This document shows, in pieces, positions 24,991 through 34,087 of a DNA stretch of 64,000 nt. Position numbers and translations under genes: made by a program. The notes under the pieces were generated by a model, which searched no databases, was not told the origin of the DNA, and saw only the letters and a program-made list of their open reading frames with translations. Each line of letters opens with the position of its first letter. Position 1 is the stretch's first letter. The DNA is from Actinoallomurus oryzae (lineage in GTDB: Bacteria > Actinomycetota > Actinomycetes > Streptosporangiales > Streptosporangiaceae), in the NCBI RefSeq assembly GCF_039541955.1, contig NZ_BAABHF010000010.1, forward strand, positions 124,001-188,000, in the 5' to 3' direction.

Positions 24991-25572
24991 TCAGGGTTCG
25001 CCGTGGAAGGTGTTCTGCGCCCGCTCCAGGCCCTGCGTGATGAGCGCCTCGACGGCATCCGCGGCTCGCTCGGCGTTGAGGTCCAGTTCCTTGCGCTCGG
25101 CGGCGGAAAAGTCGCGCAGGACGAACGCCGCGGCGTCCATCCGGCCCGGAGGCCGTCCGATGCCGAACCGCACGCGCAGATAGTCACGCCCGCCCATGCT
25201 CTTGGTGATCGAGCGCAGGCCGTTGTGGCCGTTGTCGCCGCCGCCCCGCTTCAGGCGCAGCGTCCCGTACGGGATGTCGAGTTCGTCGTGGACGATGACG
25301 AGCCGCTCAAGCGGGATCTTGTAGAAGTCGCAGAGGGCCTTGACCGGTCCGCCGGACTCGTTCATGTACGACCGTGGCTTGGCGAGCACCACCCGGTGGC
25401 CGGCGAGCCGTCCTTCGACGACGTCGGCACGCGCGCGGTGGGACTTGAACCGGCCGCCGGCCGTGCCGGCCAGGACGTCGAGCACCATGAAGCCGGCGTT
25501 GTGCCGGTTGCCGGCGTAGCCGGGGCCGGGGTTGCCCAGCCCGACCACGAGCCACGGCTCGTCCGAGGCCAT
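24991..25572 (-). CDS. pth: Peptidyl-tRNA hydrolase
   Basis: 193 aa. The family signature starts LVVGLGNPGPGYAGNRHNAG, with the catalytic His in NRHNAGF near residue 23; later motifs are PRSYMNESGGPV, VHDELDIPYG and GHNGLRSI. It frees tRNA from peptidyl-tRNA dropped by ribosomes. It follows rplY in the conserved glmU-prs-rplY-pth order. Length is normal. Confidence 0.96.
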   Translation of the reverse strand: MASDEPWLVVGLGNPGPGYAGNRHNAGFMVLDVLAGTAGGRFKSHRARADVVEGRLAGHRVVLAKPRSYMNESGGPVKALCDFYKIPLERLVIVHDELDIPYGTLRLKRGGGDNGHNGLRSITKSMGGRDYLRVRFGIGRPPGRMDAAAFVLRDFSAAERKELDLNAERAADAVEALITQGLERAQNTFHGEP

Positions 25573-25590
25573 CGTTCCTCCGCAGGTGAA

Positions 25591-25621
25591 AACGCGAAAG
25601 GCGCCCCCGGAGAGGCGCCCG
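25591..25621 (-). terminator. Hairpin between rplY and pth
   Basis: On the minus strand GGCGCC (25614-25619) pairs with GGCGCC (25600-25605) around an 8-base loop, followed by TTTCGCGTTTT. A further G+C inverted repeat lies at 25639-25656. This could partly terminate rplY transcription before pth. Confidence 0.55.
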
Positions 25622-25655
25622 TCGCACTCGTGAGCCTGAGAACCCCCGGGGGCTC

Positions 25656-26297
25656 TTACTCCTCGCCGCCCTCGGGCGTGGCCTCGGCAGCGCTCTCGCC
25701 CTCGGCGCCGCCCTCGGCCGCCTCGCCCTCGCCGAGCTCGGCCTCCCGCTGCGCGGCGGTCGGCGCGGCGATGACGTGGAGGACGAGCGTGTCCTCCTCG
25801 GCGTCGAGCGTCGCGCCGCTCGGGAGCGGGAGGTCCTTGGCGAGCAGCTGGTCGCCGATGGCCATGCCCTCGACGTTGACCTCGATCGCCTGCGGGATGT
25901 GGGTGGCCTCGGCCTCGAGTGACACCTGGACGAGCTGCTGGTCGAGCATGCCGTCCGGCGCGACCTCACCGGTCACCTGGACCGGCACCTCGACGGTGAC
26001 CTTCTCGCCGCGCTTGACGACGAGCAGGTCGACATGCTCCAGGAAGCCCTTCAGAGGGTCACGCTGGACGTCCTTGGGCAGAGCCAGCTCGTCGCCGCCG
26101 TCGAGCCCCTGGAGGCGCAGCAGCGCGTTCGGGGTCTTCAGCGCGAGCATCAGCTCGTGGCCCGGCAGCGTGATGTGACGGGGGTCGGTGCCGTGGCCGT
26201 ACAAGACGGCGGGCACCTTGCCGGCCCTGCGAGTGCGCCGCGCGGGGCCCTTGCCGAACTCGGTGCGGGGCTCGGCGGCGATGCGTACCTCGGACAC
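25656..26297 (-). CDS. rplY: 50S ribosomal protein L25/Ctc
   Basis: 213 aa. The N-terminal L25 domain begins MSEVRIAAEPRTEFGKGPAR, includes GKVPAVLYGHGTDPRH, and is followed by the Ctc/TL5 C-terminal domain (VPVQVTGEVAPDGMLDQQLV). The last 30 residues are a Glu/Ala/Gly-rich tail. It binds 5S rRNA. It is flanked by prs and pth, the usual actinobacterial order. Confidence 0.95.
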   Translation of the reverse strand: MSEVRIAAEPRTEFGKGPARRTRRAGKVPAVLYGHGTDPRHITLPGHELMLALKTPNALLRLQGLDGGDELALPKDVQRDPLKGFLEHVDLLVVKRGEKVTVEVPVQVTGEVAPDGMLDQQLVQVSLEAEATHIPQAIEVNVEGMAIGDQLLAKDLPLPSGATLDAEEDTLVLHVIAAPTAAQREAELGEGEAAEGGAEGESAAEATPEGGEE

Positions 26298-26476
26298 GGC
26301 AAAACTCCTCGTTGGATCAAGCTAGTCAGTGCTACGTCGACGGGATCAGTCGAAATGTCGGTGCTCCGAGCGGCAGCGGACCGGGTCTGGTCGGCCGCGC
26401 GACACAGCGTCGGACGCACACGGTCAACCAAGTCTAGCCGATCGTCCTTCCCATTCGTGCCGGGAGGCGATCGTTG

Positions 26477-27457
26477 TCAGCTGTGGCCGCCGAAGAGGCT
26501 GGTCACGGACCCGTCGCTGAACACCTCGTTGATCGCTCGGGCGATCAGCGGGGCGATCGAGAGCACCGTGAGCTTGTCGAACCGCTTGTTGTCCGGGATC
26601 GGCAGCGTGTTGGTGAGGACCACCTCGGAGATCCGGGAGTTCTTCAGCTTGTCCACCGCCGGGCCGGACAGCACACCGTGCGTGGCGGCGACGACCACGC
26701 GGGCCGCGCCCTCCTCGAACAGCGCCTCGGACGCCTTCACGATCGTGCCGCCGGTGTCGATCATGTCGTCGACGACCACGCACGTACGGCCCTCGACCTC
26801 GCCGACGACGTCGAAGACCTTGACCTCGTTGGCCACGTCGGGGTCGCGGCGCTTGTGGATGATCGCCATCGGACAGCCGCCGAGCTCGTCGCTCCAGCGC
26901 TCGGCCACGCGCACCCGCCCGGCGTCGGGCGCCACGACGGACACCCCGTCGGTGTCGAGCTTCTCCTTGATGTAGGCGGTGAGCAGTGGCAGCGCGAACA
27001 GGTGGTCCACCGGGCCGTCGAAGAAGCCCTGGATCTGCGCGGTGTGCAGGTCGACCGCCATCAGCCGGTCGGCGCCCGCGGTCTTGAACAGGTCCGCCAT
27101 CAGCCGCGCGGAGATCGGCTCACGGCCGCGGTGCTTCTTGTCCTGCCGGGCGTAGCCGAAGAACGGGGCGACCACGGTGATCCGCTTGGCCGACGCGCGC
27201 TTCAGCGCGTCCACCATGATCAGCTGTTCCATGATCCACTGGTTGATCGGCGCGGTGTGGCTCTGCAGGACGAACGCGTCGGACCCGCGGACCGACTCGT
27301 TGAAGCGGACGAACGTCTCGCCGTTCGCGAAGTCGTACGCCGACGTGGGGGTCGGCTCGACGCCGAGCGCCTCGGCCACCTCCTCGGCCAGCTCGGGGTA
27401 GGCGCGGCCGGAGAAGAGCATCAGCTTCTTCTCACCCGTCGTTTTGATGCCGGTCAC
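26477..27457 (-). CDS. prs: Ribose-phosphate pyrophosphokinase
   Basis: 326 aa from the GTG at 27457, 4 bases after the glmU stop. Motifs: LMLFSGRAYPELAEEVAEAL at the N-terminus, FFGYARQDKKHRGREPISAR (flexible/ATP loop), and the PRPP-binding CVVVDDMIDTGGTIVKASEA near residue 225. It makes PRPP for nucleotide, His and Trp synthesis. A longer upstream ORF is not family-like. Confidence 0.96.
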   Translation of the reverse strand: MTGIKTTGEKKLMLFSGRAYPELAEEVAEALGVEPTPTSAYDFANGETFVRFNESVRGSDAFVLQSHTAPINQWIMEQLIMVDALKRASAKRITVVAPFFGYARQDKKHRGREPISARLMADLFKTAGADRLMAVDLHTAQIQGFFDGPVDHLFALPLLTAYIKEKLDTDGVSVVAPDAGRVRVAERWSDELGGCPMAIIHKRRDPDVANEVKVFDVVGEVEGRTCVVVDDMIDTGGTIVKASEALFEEGAARVVVAATHGVLSGPAVDKLKNSRISEVVLTNTLPIPDNKRFDKLTVLSIAPLIARAINEVFSDGSVTSLFGGHS

Positions 27458-27461
27458 GGGG

Positions 27462-28907
27462 TCAGTCTCCTTGCTCTGCTCGTTCTTGCGCGCGTCTCGC
27501 GGCCTCCGCGGCCGGAGTACCCGGCCGCTTGCGCTCGACCCACCCCTCGACGTTGCGCTGGCGGGCCCGGGCGACCGCCATCGCGCCGGGGGGAACGTCA
27601 CCGGTGATCACCGAACCGGCGGCGGTGTAGGCGCCGTCGCCGATGCGCACCGGCGCGACGAGCATGTTGTCGCTGCCCACTTTCACGTGGTCGCCGACGA
27701 CGCTCTTGCGCTTCTCGACGCCGTCGTAGTTGACGAAGACGCAGGCCGCGCCGATGTTGGAGCCCGCGCCGATCTCGGCGTCGCCGACGTACGTCAGGTG
27801 CGGCACCTTCGTGCCCTCACCCACCACGGCGTTCTTCATCTCGACGTACGTGCCCGCCTTGGCGCCGCGGGCGAGCTTCGTGCCGGGCCGCAGGTACGCG
27901 AACGGTCCGACGCTGACCTCCGGACCGATCTCGGCGCGTTCGCAGACGGCGTTCGCGACGACGGCGTCCTCGCCGACCGTGGTGTCGGTGAGGGTGCAGC
28001 CGGGGCCCACTCGCGCCCCCGCCGCGACGTGCGTGGCGCCGCGCAGCTGGGTGCCCGGCTCGATCACCGCGTCCGGCTCGATCGTCACCTGGACGTCGAC
28101 CCAGGTGGACAGCGGGTCGACGACCGTGACGCCCTGGCGCATGTGCGCCTCCAGGACGCGGTCGTTGAGCAGCCTCCGGGCCTCGGCGAGCTGCACCCGG
28201 TCGTTGACCCCGAGGGGGCCGAGCCAGTGACGGTCCAGCGCGCCGCCGACACGGTGACCCGAGTCGCGGAGGATGGTGACGACGTCGGTGAGGTACTCCT
28301 CGCCCTTCGCGTTGTCGGTGGTCACCTGCTTGAGCGCGGCGCCGAGCAGGGCGCCGTCGAAGGCGTACATGCCGACGTTGATCTCGGTGATGGCCCGCTG
28401 GCCGGCGTCGGCGTCCTTCTCCTCGACGATCGCGCTCACCGAGCCGTCATCGGCACGGATCATGCGCCCGTAGCCGGTCGGATCGGGCATGTCGGCGGTC
28501 AGGATCGTCGCGGCGTTGCCTTCACCCTCGTGCACCGCCAGCAGCTCGTGGAGTACGGACCCGCGCAGGAGGGGGGCGTCGCCGTTGAGCACGAGCACCG
28601 TGCCGTCGATCGAGCCGACGGCCTCCAGCGCCATGCGCACGGCGTGGCCGGTGCCGTTCTGCTGCTCCTGGACCACCGGCCGGGCGTCGGGCCAGTCCGC
28701 CTCCAGGTGCGCGATCACCTTCTCCCGGTCATGGCCGACGACGACCAGCAGCAGTTCCGGCCGAAGCTCGACCGATGCCGCCAGGACGTGGCCCACCATG
28801 GTGCGACCGCCTAGCTCATGCAGGACCTTCGGCACCTTGCGGGACTTCATTCTCGTGCCCTCGCCTGCGGCCATGACGATGACAGCAGCCGGACGGATCG
28901 CGCTCAC
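27462..28907 (-). CDS. glmU: Bifunctional N-acetylglucosamine-1-phosphate uridyltransferase/glucosamine-1-phosphate acetyltransferase
   Basis: 481 aa. The uridyltransferase domain has VIVMAAGEGTRMKSRKVPKV at residues 8-27 and VLVLNGDAPLL; the C-terminal half is a left-handed beta-helix of hexapeptide repeats with the acetyltransferase signature VNYDGVEKRKSVVGDHVKVG. The product is UDP-GlcNAc for peptidoglycan and possibly the polysaccharide. It is the first gene of the glmU-prs pair. The last 25 residues are a charged tail. Confidence 0.96.
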   Translation of the reverse strand: MSAIRPAAVIVMAAGEGTRMKSRKVPKVLHELGGRTMVGHVLAASVELRPELLLVVVGHDREKVIAHLEADWPDARPVVQEQQNGTGHAVRMALEAVGSIDGTVLVLNGDAPLLRGSVLHELLAVHEGEGNAATILTADMPDPTGYGRMIRADDGSVSAIVEEKDADAGQRAITEINVGMYAFDGALLGAALKQVTTDNAKGEEYLTDVVTILRDSGHRVGGALDRHWLGPLGVNDRVQLAEARRLLNDRVLEAHMRQGVTVVDPLSTWVDVQVTIEPDAVIEPGTQLRGATHVAAGARVGPGCTLTDTTVGEDAVVANAVCERAEIGPEVSVGPFAYLRPGTKLARGAKAGTYVEMKNAVVGEGTKVPHLTYVGDAEIGAGSNIGAACVFVNYDGVEKRKSVVGDHVKVGSDNMLVAPVRIGDGAYTAAGSVITGDVPPGAMAVARARQRNVEGWVERKRPGTPAAEAARRAQERAEQGD

Positions 28908-29102
28908 GTATGGAGGCCCTTCGGCATCGCGGACGGGTACGCGTCGAGGCAGAGAGCCGGTCCCCGTCAGAGTCGTTCCGCGGGGTCAGGCGACCCACGG
29001 ACGGCAGCGAGGTAGCTCCGCCGTCACCTGCCCGACATCCGAAGAATACCGCCGGGACGATGGCCGACACGCAGGTTGGGGGTCCGGGCGCCACCCTCCC
29101 GG

Positions 29103-30341
29103 TCACGAAGAACCGGGCGGCGGCGCCTGACCCGTGACCGGCGCGGAAGTCGTCTCCGGCTCTGGAATCCCCGGCGCCACACCGGCCGCGGAGGCATCGA
29201 GCGCACCGTGGGCGGTCAGCCACTCACGCGCGCAGGCGAAGACGAAGGCGCTCGTCGGATATGTCCCCTCGGACTCGATGACCCGGGTCATCTCCTCGGA
29301 GGCGACATCGACCAGCCGCACGCCCGTCGCCTCCCAGTTGCGGTTCATCTTCCGCAGCTCGTGCTCGGCGAAGCTCTGATCGGTGACCACGGCGATCGCG
29401 GCGAAGTGCAGCTCCGCGGTCAGGGCGTCGAAGCCGAAGCCCAGCACCTCGAACAGGAACCGGCCCTCGCCCTTCAACTGGATGATCTTCTGGATGGAGT
29501 CCAGCTCGTAGAACCAGTCGGGGTGCAGGCGTTCGGGATTCTCCTGGTGCCGATCCGAGTAGAGCTCCTCAGAGATCTCCCGCAGGAAGTCACGGAACGG
29601 ATCGAAGTAGCCGGCCTCACGGTCGAGGATCGGTTCGATGACGTACGCCGGTATCACCGCTTGCAGACCGCCGGCGACCCCCGCCTCGTGGGCACGCTGC
29701 TGTACGAGGATCTTCCATCCGGTGGGCGTCGCGAAGACCATGGCGACGCCGAACCCGAGCAGTTGCGCCCGCGCCAGGCCGCTCTGCGTACGCGCGAGCG
29801 TGCTCACCAGCCGGTCCCGGTGCTTGGGCTGATGACGCGGCGACCGCGCGCACTTCAGCGCCTCGTGGTACAGCAACCCGGACAACGTCAGATACTGGAA
29901 GTAACCCCCCAGCCGGACCCTCAGGCGAACGAAGTTCTCGCCTTCCCCGATGCCGGTGTCCAGAAAATAGACGTCGCCGTTCCAGATTTTCTGCCCGAGC
30001 CGACGCCGGCGCGCGATCTCTTTTCGGTCCAGCGGAGCGTCGGACCGGTCGTGGTTGAGCATGAAGTTCAGCGTCCGGCCGTTGAGTTCCGGAAAACGCC
30101 ATGACGGTCTGCTCAGGTAAGCGATCCGTCGTCCGCTGGGCAGCTGGAACAGGAATTCTTCGTCGCCGTGATCGCGATAGTATTGGATCGTCCAGTCGAG
30201 TGCCACGGAGCGCTTGTCCTCGAACAGGCGCCGGCGACGCGCCACCGTGCCCCGCGCCCACAGCGTACGGACGAACTGCAGCAGGTCACGGCCGTACCAT
30301 CCGGCGACCAGCGAGATGATCGCCGAAATCGCGTTGACCAT
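29103..30341 (-). CDS. Nudix-like protein with an N-terminal membrane segment, function unknown
   Basis: 412 aa. Residues 1-25 (MVNAISAIISLVAGWYGRDL) are hydrophobic. A region near residues 200-260 begins LGFGVAMVFATPTGWKILVQ and continues through GLQAVIPAYVIEPIL to FRDFLREISEELYSD, which resembles a Nudix box (REISEEL), although the leading Gly is poorly placed. The C-terminus is a Pro/Thr/Ser-rich tail. It is divergent from the radical SAM/GHMP pair, with a 203-base gap. I do not recognise the family with certainty; Nudix hydrolase is the best guess. The 195 bases between it and glmU show nothing I can name. Confidence 0.65.
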   Translation of the reverse strand: MVNAISAIISLVAGWYGRDLLQFVRTLWARGTVARRRRLFEDKRSVALDWTIQYYRDHGDEEFLFQLPSGRRIAYLSRPSWRFPELNGRTLNFMLNHDRSDAPLDRKEIARRRRLGQKIWNGDVYFLDTGIGEGENFVRLRVRLGGYFQYLTLSGLLYHEALKCARSPRHQPKHRDRLVSTLARTQSGLARAQLLGFGVAMVFATPTGWKILVQQRAHEAGVAGGLQAVIPAYVIEPILDREAGYFDPFRDFLREISEELYSDRHQENPERLHPDWFYELDSIQKIIQLKGEGRFLFEVLGFGFDALTAELHFAAIAVVTDQSFAEHELRKMNRNWEATGVRLVDVASEEMTRVIESEGTYPTSAFVFACAREWLTAHGALDASAAGVAPGIPEPETTSAPVTGQAPPPGSS

Positions 30342-30482
30342 GAATCGACCCCATTCTCGCTGATCACGGGACCGGGATGAATAAGCGCCCCCCGGCCCGA
30401 GCAGACGGCGGACAATCCTAGCTCCGATCGAACCCGGCCGTAATCCTCGAATGCCACAGAAGGCGATGCCGATTTCGGATCC

Positions 30483-30511
30483 TTGACGCGTTCCGCAAGG
30501 TCAGCCATATT
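30483..30511 (+). promoter_or_regulatory. Candidate promoter for the radical SAM/GHMP pair
   Basis: TTGACG (30483-30488), a 17-base spacer and CATATT (30506-30511) lie 33 bases before the radical SAM ATG. Spacing fits a housekeeping-type promoter. Confidence 0.5.
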
Positions 30512-30544
30512 TGCCCCAAACACTCGATTCATAGGCGGATCGCG

Positions 30545-31669
30545 ATGTCTCGCCGAACGCAGCGGGCCAGGTCACCGGTGACACCCCGGGACGAATTGGC
30601 TCTGGCTCACAAGCTGACCCAGCCCGAGGTACGCCGCCGCGCCGCCCCCCTGACACGTGGCGAGAGGACCTCCGCGCCGATCGCGGTCGACCTCGACCCG
30701 ACCAGCTTCTGTGATCTCGCCTGCCCGGGATGCATCAGCGGAGACCTGCTGGGCCAGGCCCGGTTCACCACCGACCGCCTCGAACGGCTGGCGGACGAGC
30801 TGGTGGCCATGGACGTCCGCGCGGTGGTGCTCATCGGCGGCGGAGAGCCCCTGATGCACCCGGCCACCGCCGCGGTCGCCGAACGCCTGTCGCGCGCCGG
30901 CGTGGCCGTCGGGCTCGTCACGAACGGCACGCTCCTGGACCGCCATCTCGATGTCCTGCGCGGATCACTGTCCTGGCTGCGCGTCTCCCTCGACGCCGCG
31001 ACCCCCGAGACGTACGGCGCCGTCCGGCCCGGCCACCGAGGCGTCAACAAGTTCGCCAAGGTCCTGGCGAACATCCGCCTGGCGACCGGCCATGACACGC
31101 TCAAGGTCGGCATCTCCTACGTCGTCTTCACGCCCCGGCCGGGATCCCCCGTGTCGAACGTCGAGGAGATTCCCGGCGCCGCGTCGCTCGCGGTGGATCT
31201 GGGCTGCGACTACGTCGAGTTCAAGGCGGAGCTCGCCGACGATCACTCGATCGCGGAGGTCGACGCCGCCACGGTGGACCTGATCGACCGGCGGCTGCGA
31301 CACGCCGGGGAACGCACCGCGGGAACCCCCGTGCGCGTCCTCCGGTCGTCGAGCCTGACCGCGCTGCTGGCCGGCCGCCCCGACCAGGACAAGGGCTATT
31401 CCACGTGCCCCACGACGCAGCTGCGCACGACGATCACTCCGAGCGGCGTGTTCGTCTGCGCCTACCACCGCGGAAAGCCCGGCTTCCGGCTCGGCGACGT
31501 GCAGTCCGCGCCCCTGCGCGACGTGTGGGACGCCGCGGACTTCACGGCCGTGGACCCGCGACGCGCCTGCCGCTTCCACTGTGCCCGCCATGACGCGAAC
31601 CGCCTGGTCCTCGACGGGATCCCCCTGGCCGCCGAGAGCCCCGGCGGACCGGCCGACTGGTTCATCTAA
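30545..31669 (+). CDS. Radical SAM protein with SPASM-like C-terminus
   Basis: 374 aa. The [4Fe-4S]/SAM motif is SFCDLACPGC (CxxxCxxC) near residues 57-66; VVLIGGGEPLMHP is the SAM-binding GGE stretch. The C-terminal part has three or more Cys residues (YSTCPTTQLRTTITPSG, VFVCAYHRG, RRACRFHCARH) as in SPASM or twitch domains that bind further Fe-S clusters. The substrate is unknown. The following GHMP kinase gene begins after a 64-base gap, suggesting a two-gene pathway. Confidence 0.85.
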   Translation: MSRRTQRARSPVTPRDELALAHKLTQPEVRRRAAPLTRGERTSAPIAVDLDPTSFCDLACPGCISGDLLGQARFTTDRLERLADELVAMDVRAVVLIGGGEPLMHPATAAVAERLSRAGVAVGLVTNGTLLDRHLDVLRGSLSWLRVSLDAATPETYGAVRPGHRGVNKFAKVLANIRLATGHDTLKVGISYVVFTPRPGSPVSNVEEIPGAASLAVDLGCDYVEFKAELADDHSIAEVDAATVDLIDRRLRHAGERTAGTPVRVLRSSSLTALLAGRPDQDKGYSTCPTTQLRTTITPSGVFVCAYHRGKPGFRLGDVQSAPLRDVWDAADFTAVDPRRACRFHCARHDANRLVLDGIPLAAESPGGPADWFI

Positions 31670-31733
31670 CGCGATTCCGGACGGTGTCACACTGGAGGTT
31701 CCGCTGCTCAGCGACGACCCATCACGCTCACCC

Positions 31734-32633
31734 GTGCGCGTCTGCCTGTGCGGAGAGGATCTGGACTGGCTGGGGTACCGGTGTATCGCGGCCGCCATCG
31801 ATCAACGCGTCTCCGTGACGCTCACGGAGACCGCGGGCGCGGAGTTCTTCGACGAGCGCATCCTCGACCATGTGTGGTCGCTCGTCGGCGGTGATCCGGA
31901 CGCCCCGCGCCCCCGCGTACGGGTGGCTCAGGACGCTCCGCTGGCGGCCGGGCTCGGCTCGTCGTCGGCGGTCGCGCTGTGCGCCGCCCGTCTGTACCAC
32001 GCCCGTCTCCACGGCCCGGCCCTCTCTGACGAACGCGCCGTCGAGGTGGCCTACGAGGCCGAGCGGCGGGTCACGCGGGGCGGCGGCATGGACCAGGTCG
32101 CGATCGCGCGCCGAGGCATCGTCCGGCTCCAGGGGACGCGCGAGCGCCGGCCGCCCGCCGTCGTCGAGCACATCACCGACGCCGCGCAGGTCGCCGGCCT
32201 CGGGATGGCCGTCTTCGACTCCCGGTCACGCAAGGACAGCGGTAAGCACCTCGCGCGCGTACGGGAGCGCGACCTCGCGCGCGATCCCCGGCAGGCGCGT
32301 TACTGCGAGATCGTCGATCAGCTGACCGAGGGCGCCTGGACCGCCATCCGGTCACGCGACTGGCCGGGACTCGGGACGATCATGAACCAGGCTCACGCGG
32401 CAATGCGCGACCTGCAGGACATGTCGACTCCGGCGATCGAGGCGATCCGTGACATCGCCCTCTCGGCAGGCTTCGACGGCGTCAAGATCACCGGGTCCGG
32501 AAGCGGTGGCTGCCTGGTGGGCGTCGTGTCGCGTGTCTCGTTGGGTGAGGCGGTGCGCCGCGTCGGCGAACTCGCGTCGACACGGCGGATCAGGCTCGAC
32601 TGCCTCCCCGTACGGGTCGACATGGGGACCTGA
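31734..32633 (+). CDS. GHMP-family kinase (galactokinase/heptokinase-like)
   Basis: 299 aa from the GTG at 31734, where family-like sequence starts (VRVCLCGEDLDWLGYRCIAA). The phosphate-binding motif is PLAAGLGSSSAVALCAARLY near residue 70, and the C-terminal GHMP motif is VKITGSGSGGCLVGVVS near residue 250. A GGAGG site at 31694 sits 5 bases before an in-frame CTG at 31704, so translation may begin there instead. GHMP kinases phosphorylate sugars or small alcohols; the substrate is not evident. It is paired with the radical SAM gene. Confidence 0.82.
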   Translation: MRVCLCGEDLDWLGYRCIAAAIDQRVSVTLTETAGAEFFDERILDHVWSLVGGDPDAPRPRVRVAQDAPLAAGLGSSSAVALCAARLYHARLHGPALSDERAVEVAYEAERRVTRGGGMDQVAIARRGIVRLQGTRERRPPAVVEHITDAAQVAGLGMAVFDSRSRKDSGKHLARVRERDLARDPRQARYCEIVDQLTEGAWTAIRSRDWPGLGTIMNQAHAAMRDLQDMSTPAIEAIRDIALSAGFDGVKITGSGSGGCLVGVVSRVSLGEAVRRVGELASTRRIRLDCLPVRVDMGT

Positions 32634-32649
32634 CAGACATCACCATCAG

Positions 32650-32721
32650 CTCCGGCGCCTGGACTCGAACCAGGAACAAAGGGACCAAAACCCTCCGTGT
32701 TGCCGATTACACCACGCCGGA
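32650..32721 (-). tRNA. tRNA-Gln (anticodon TTG)
   Basis: The acceptor stem TCCGGCG pairs with CGCCGGA, the D stem GTGT with ACAC, and the anticodon stem GAGGG with CCCTT around loop TTTTGGT (anticodon TTG). The T arm is CCTGG-TTCGAGT-CCAGG. The discriminator is G and CCA is not encoded. Confidence 0.93.
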
Positions 32722-32898
32722 CCGTCCGGGGCACTCCGGCGTCCGAGGCCCCACGGTCGATCGTCCACGATACCGGCCATCGGCCCCACCCAGGACGGAT
32801 TAAGGCGGCGCCACGTCCGATAAGGACGATCTTGCCACTCGGTAACCGCTGTGTGACCAACGCGACAGGTTTGACCTAATTCCACGGGGCATCTTGCT

Positions 32899-32937
32899 TA
32901 ACCTACGGCCCCGTAGGTTACGGTTGCGTAGCCGTAA
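32899..32937 (+). promoter_or_regulatory. Palindromic operator upstream of the desaturase gene
   Basis: TAACCTACGG (32899-32908) and CCGTAGGTTA (32911-32920) form a perfect 10-bp inverted repeat with a 2-base centre. An overlapping second pair, TTACGG/CCGTAA (32918-32923, 32932-32937), follows. TTGACC at 32871 is a possible -35. This shape fits a TetR-family site, most simply for the regulator at 34088. Confidence 0.7.
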
Positions 32938-32963
32938 GTTCTCAGCTGGCAGGAGGAACCCGC

Positions 32964-33917
32964 ATGACCATAGCCCCGGTAGGAACACCGTCCGCCACCG
33001 TTAGGCCGCAGGCCAGACCCGAAATCGAACCCGACCCCAAGGGCACGTTTGAGAAGGTCCTCATGGGCGTCTTCATCGCGGTCCCGCTTCTCGCCGTGGT
33101 GGCGGCCGTGCCGTTCGCGTGGGGCTGGGGGCTCGGCTGGACCGATCTGGCGATCATGTTCGTGATGTACGGCGTCTCCGGCCTCGGAGTCACCGTCGGC
33201 TACCACCGGCACTTCACGCACGGTTCGTTCAAGGCGAAGCGCCCGCTGCGCATCGCCATGGCCATCGCCGGTGGCCTGTCCATCGAGATGAGCGTGATCG
33301 ACTGGGTGGCCGTGCACCGGCGCCACCACAAGTACTCCGACCAGGAGAACGACCCGCACTCGCCGTGGCGCTTCGGCAACGACTGGCGCGCCCTCACCAA
33401 GGGCCTGATCTGGGCCCACATGGGCTGGCTGTTCGACAGCCGCCGTACGTCGCCGACCAAGTTCTGCCCCGACCTGGTGGCCGACAAGGACATGCGGCGG
33501 ATCAGCCGTTTCTTCCCCGGCCTGGTGGCCATCTCGCTGCTGCTGCCCGCCGCGCTCGGCGGCCTGCTGACCATGTCCTGGTGGGGCGCCCTGACCGGCT
33601 TCTTCTGGGGCGCGCTCGTACGGGTCAGCCTTCTCCACCACGTCACGTGGTCCATCAACTCCATCTGCCACGCCATGGGCGAAGAGGAGTTCGAGGCGCG
33701 CGACAAGTCCCGCAACGTCTGGTGGCTGGCCATCCCGTCGTTCGGCGAGTCGTGGCACAACCTGCACCACGCCGACCCGACCTGTGCCCGGCACGGGGTG
33801 CTTCCCGGCCAGCTCGACAGCAGCGCCCGTACGATCTGGCTCTTCGAGAAGCTCGGCTGGGTCTGGGACGTGCGGTGGCCGAACCCGGAACGGCTCGCCA
33901 ACAAGCGGATATCGTAA
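32964..33917 (+). CDS. Acyl-CoA/fatty acid desaturase
   Basis: 317 aa integral membrane di-iron desaturase. The three His boxes are GYHRHFTHGS near residue 78, VHRRHHKYSDQEND near residue 115, and ESWHNLHHADPT near residue 268. About four membrane helices are present. It introduces a double bond (delta-9 type) into acyl chains, adjusting membrane fluidity. GGCAGGAGGAACC before the ATG is a strong ribosome site. It is probably regulated through the palindrome at 32899. Confidence 0.92.
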   Translation: MTIAPVGTPSATVRPQARPEIEPDPKGTFEKVLMGVFIAVPLLAVVAAVPFAWGWGLGWTDLAIMFVMYGVSGLGVTVGYHRHFTHGSFKAKRPLRIAMAIAGGLSIEMSVIDWVAVHRRHHKYSDQENDPHSPWRFGNDWRALTKGLIWAHMGWLFDSRRTSPTKFCPDLVADKDMRRISRFFPGLVAISLLLPAALGGLLTMSWWGALTGFFWGALVRVSLLHHVTWSINSICHAMGEEEFEARDKSRNVWWLAIPSFGESWHNLHHADPTCARHGVLPGQLDSSARTIWLFEKLGWVWDVRWPNPERLANKRIS

Positions 33918-33946
33918 GTAGCCGACCAACCAACCCGACTCCGCGG

Positions 33947-33970
33947 CGGGCGGCCGGTTACGGCCGCCCG
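33947..33970 (+). terminator. Hairpin after the desaturase gene
   Basis: CGGGCGGCCG (33947-33956), loop GTTA, CGGCCGCCCG (33961-33970): a perfect 10-bp stem 30 bases past the stop. Confidence 0.65.
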
Positions 33971-34087
33971 GCGCACGCGTAAGGTGCTCCGGCATCCCGG
34001 TGAGCAGGGCACTCCTTGTAAATCCCCCAGACTGTACGGCACCGCCGGCGGTTCTCCCGCCCCCGAGCCGCCAGGCCAGGAGAAAGC

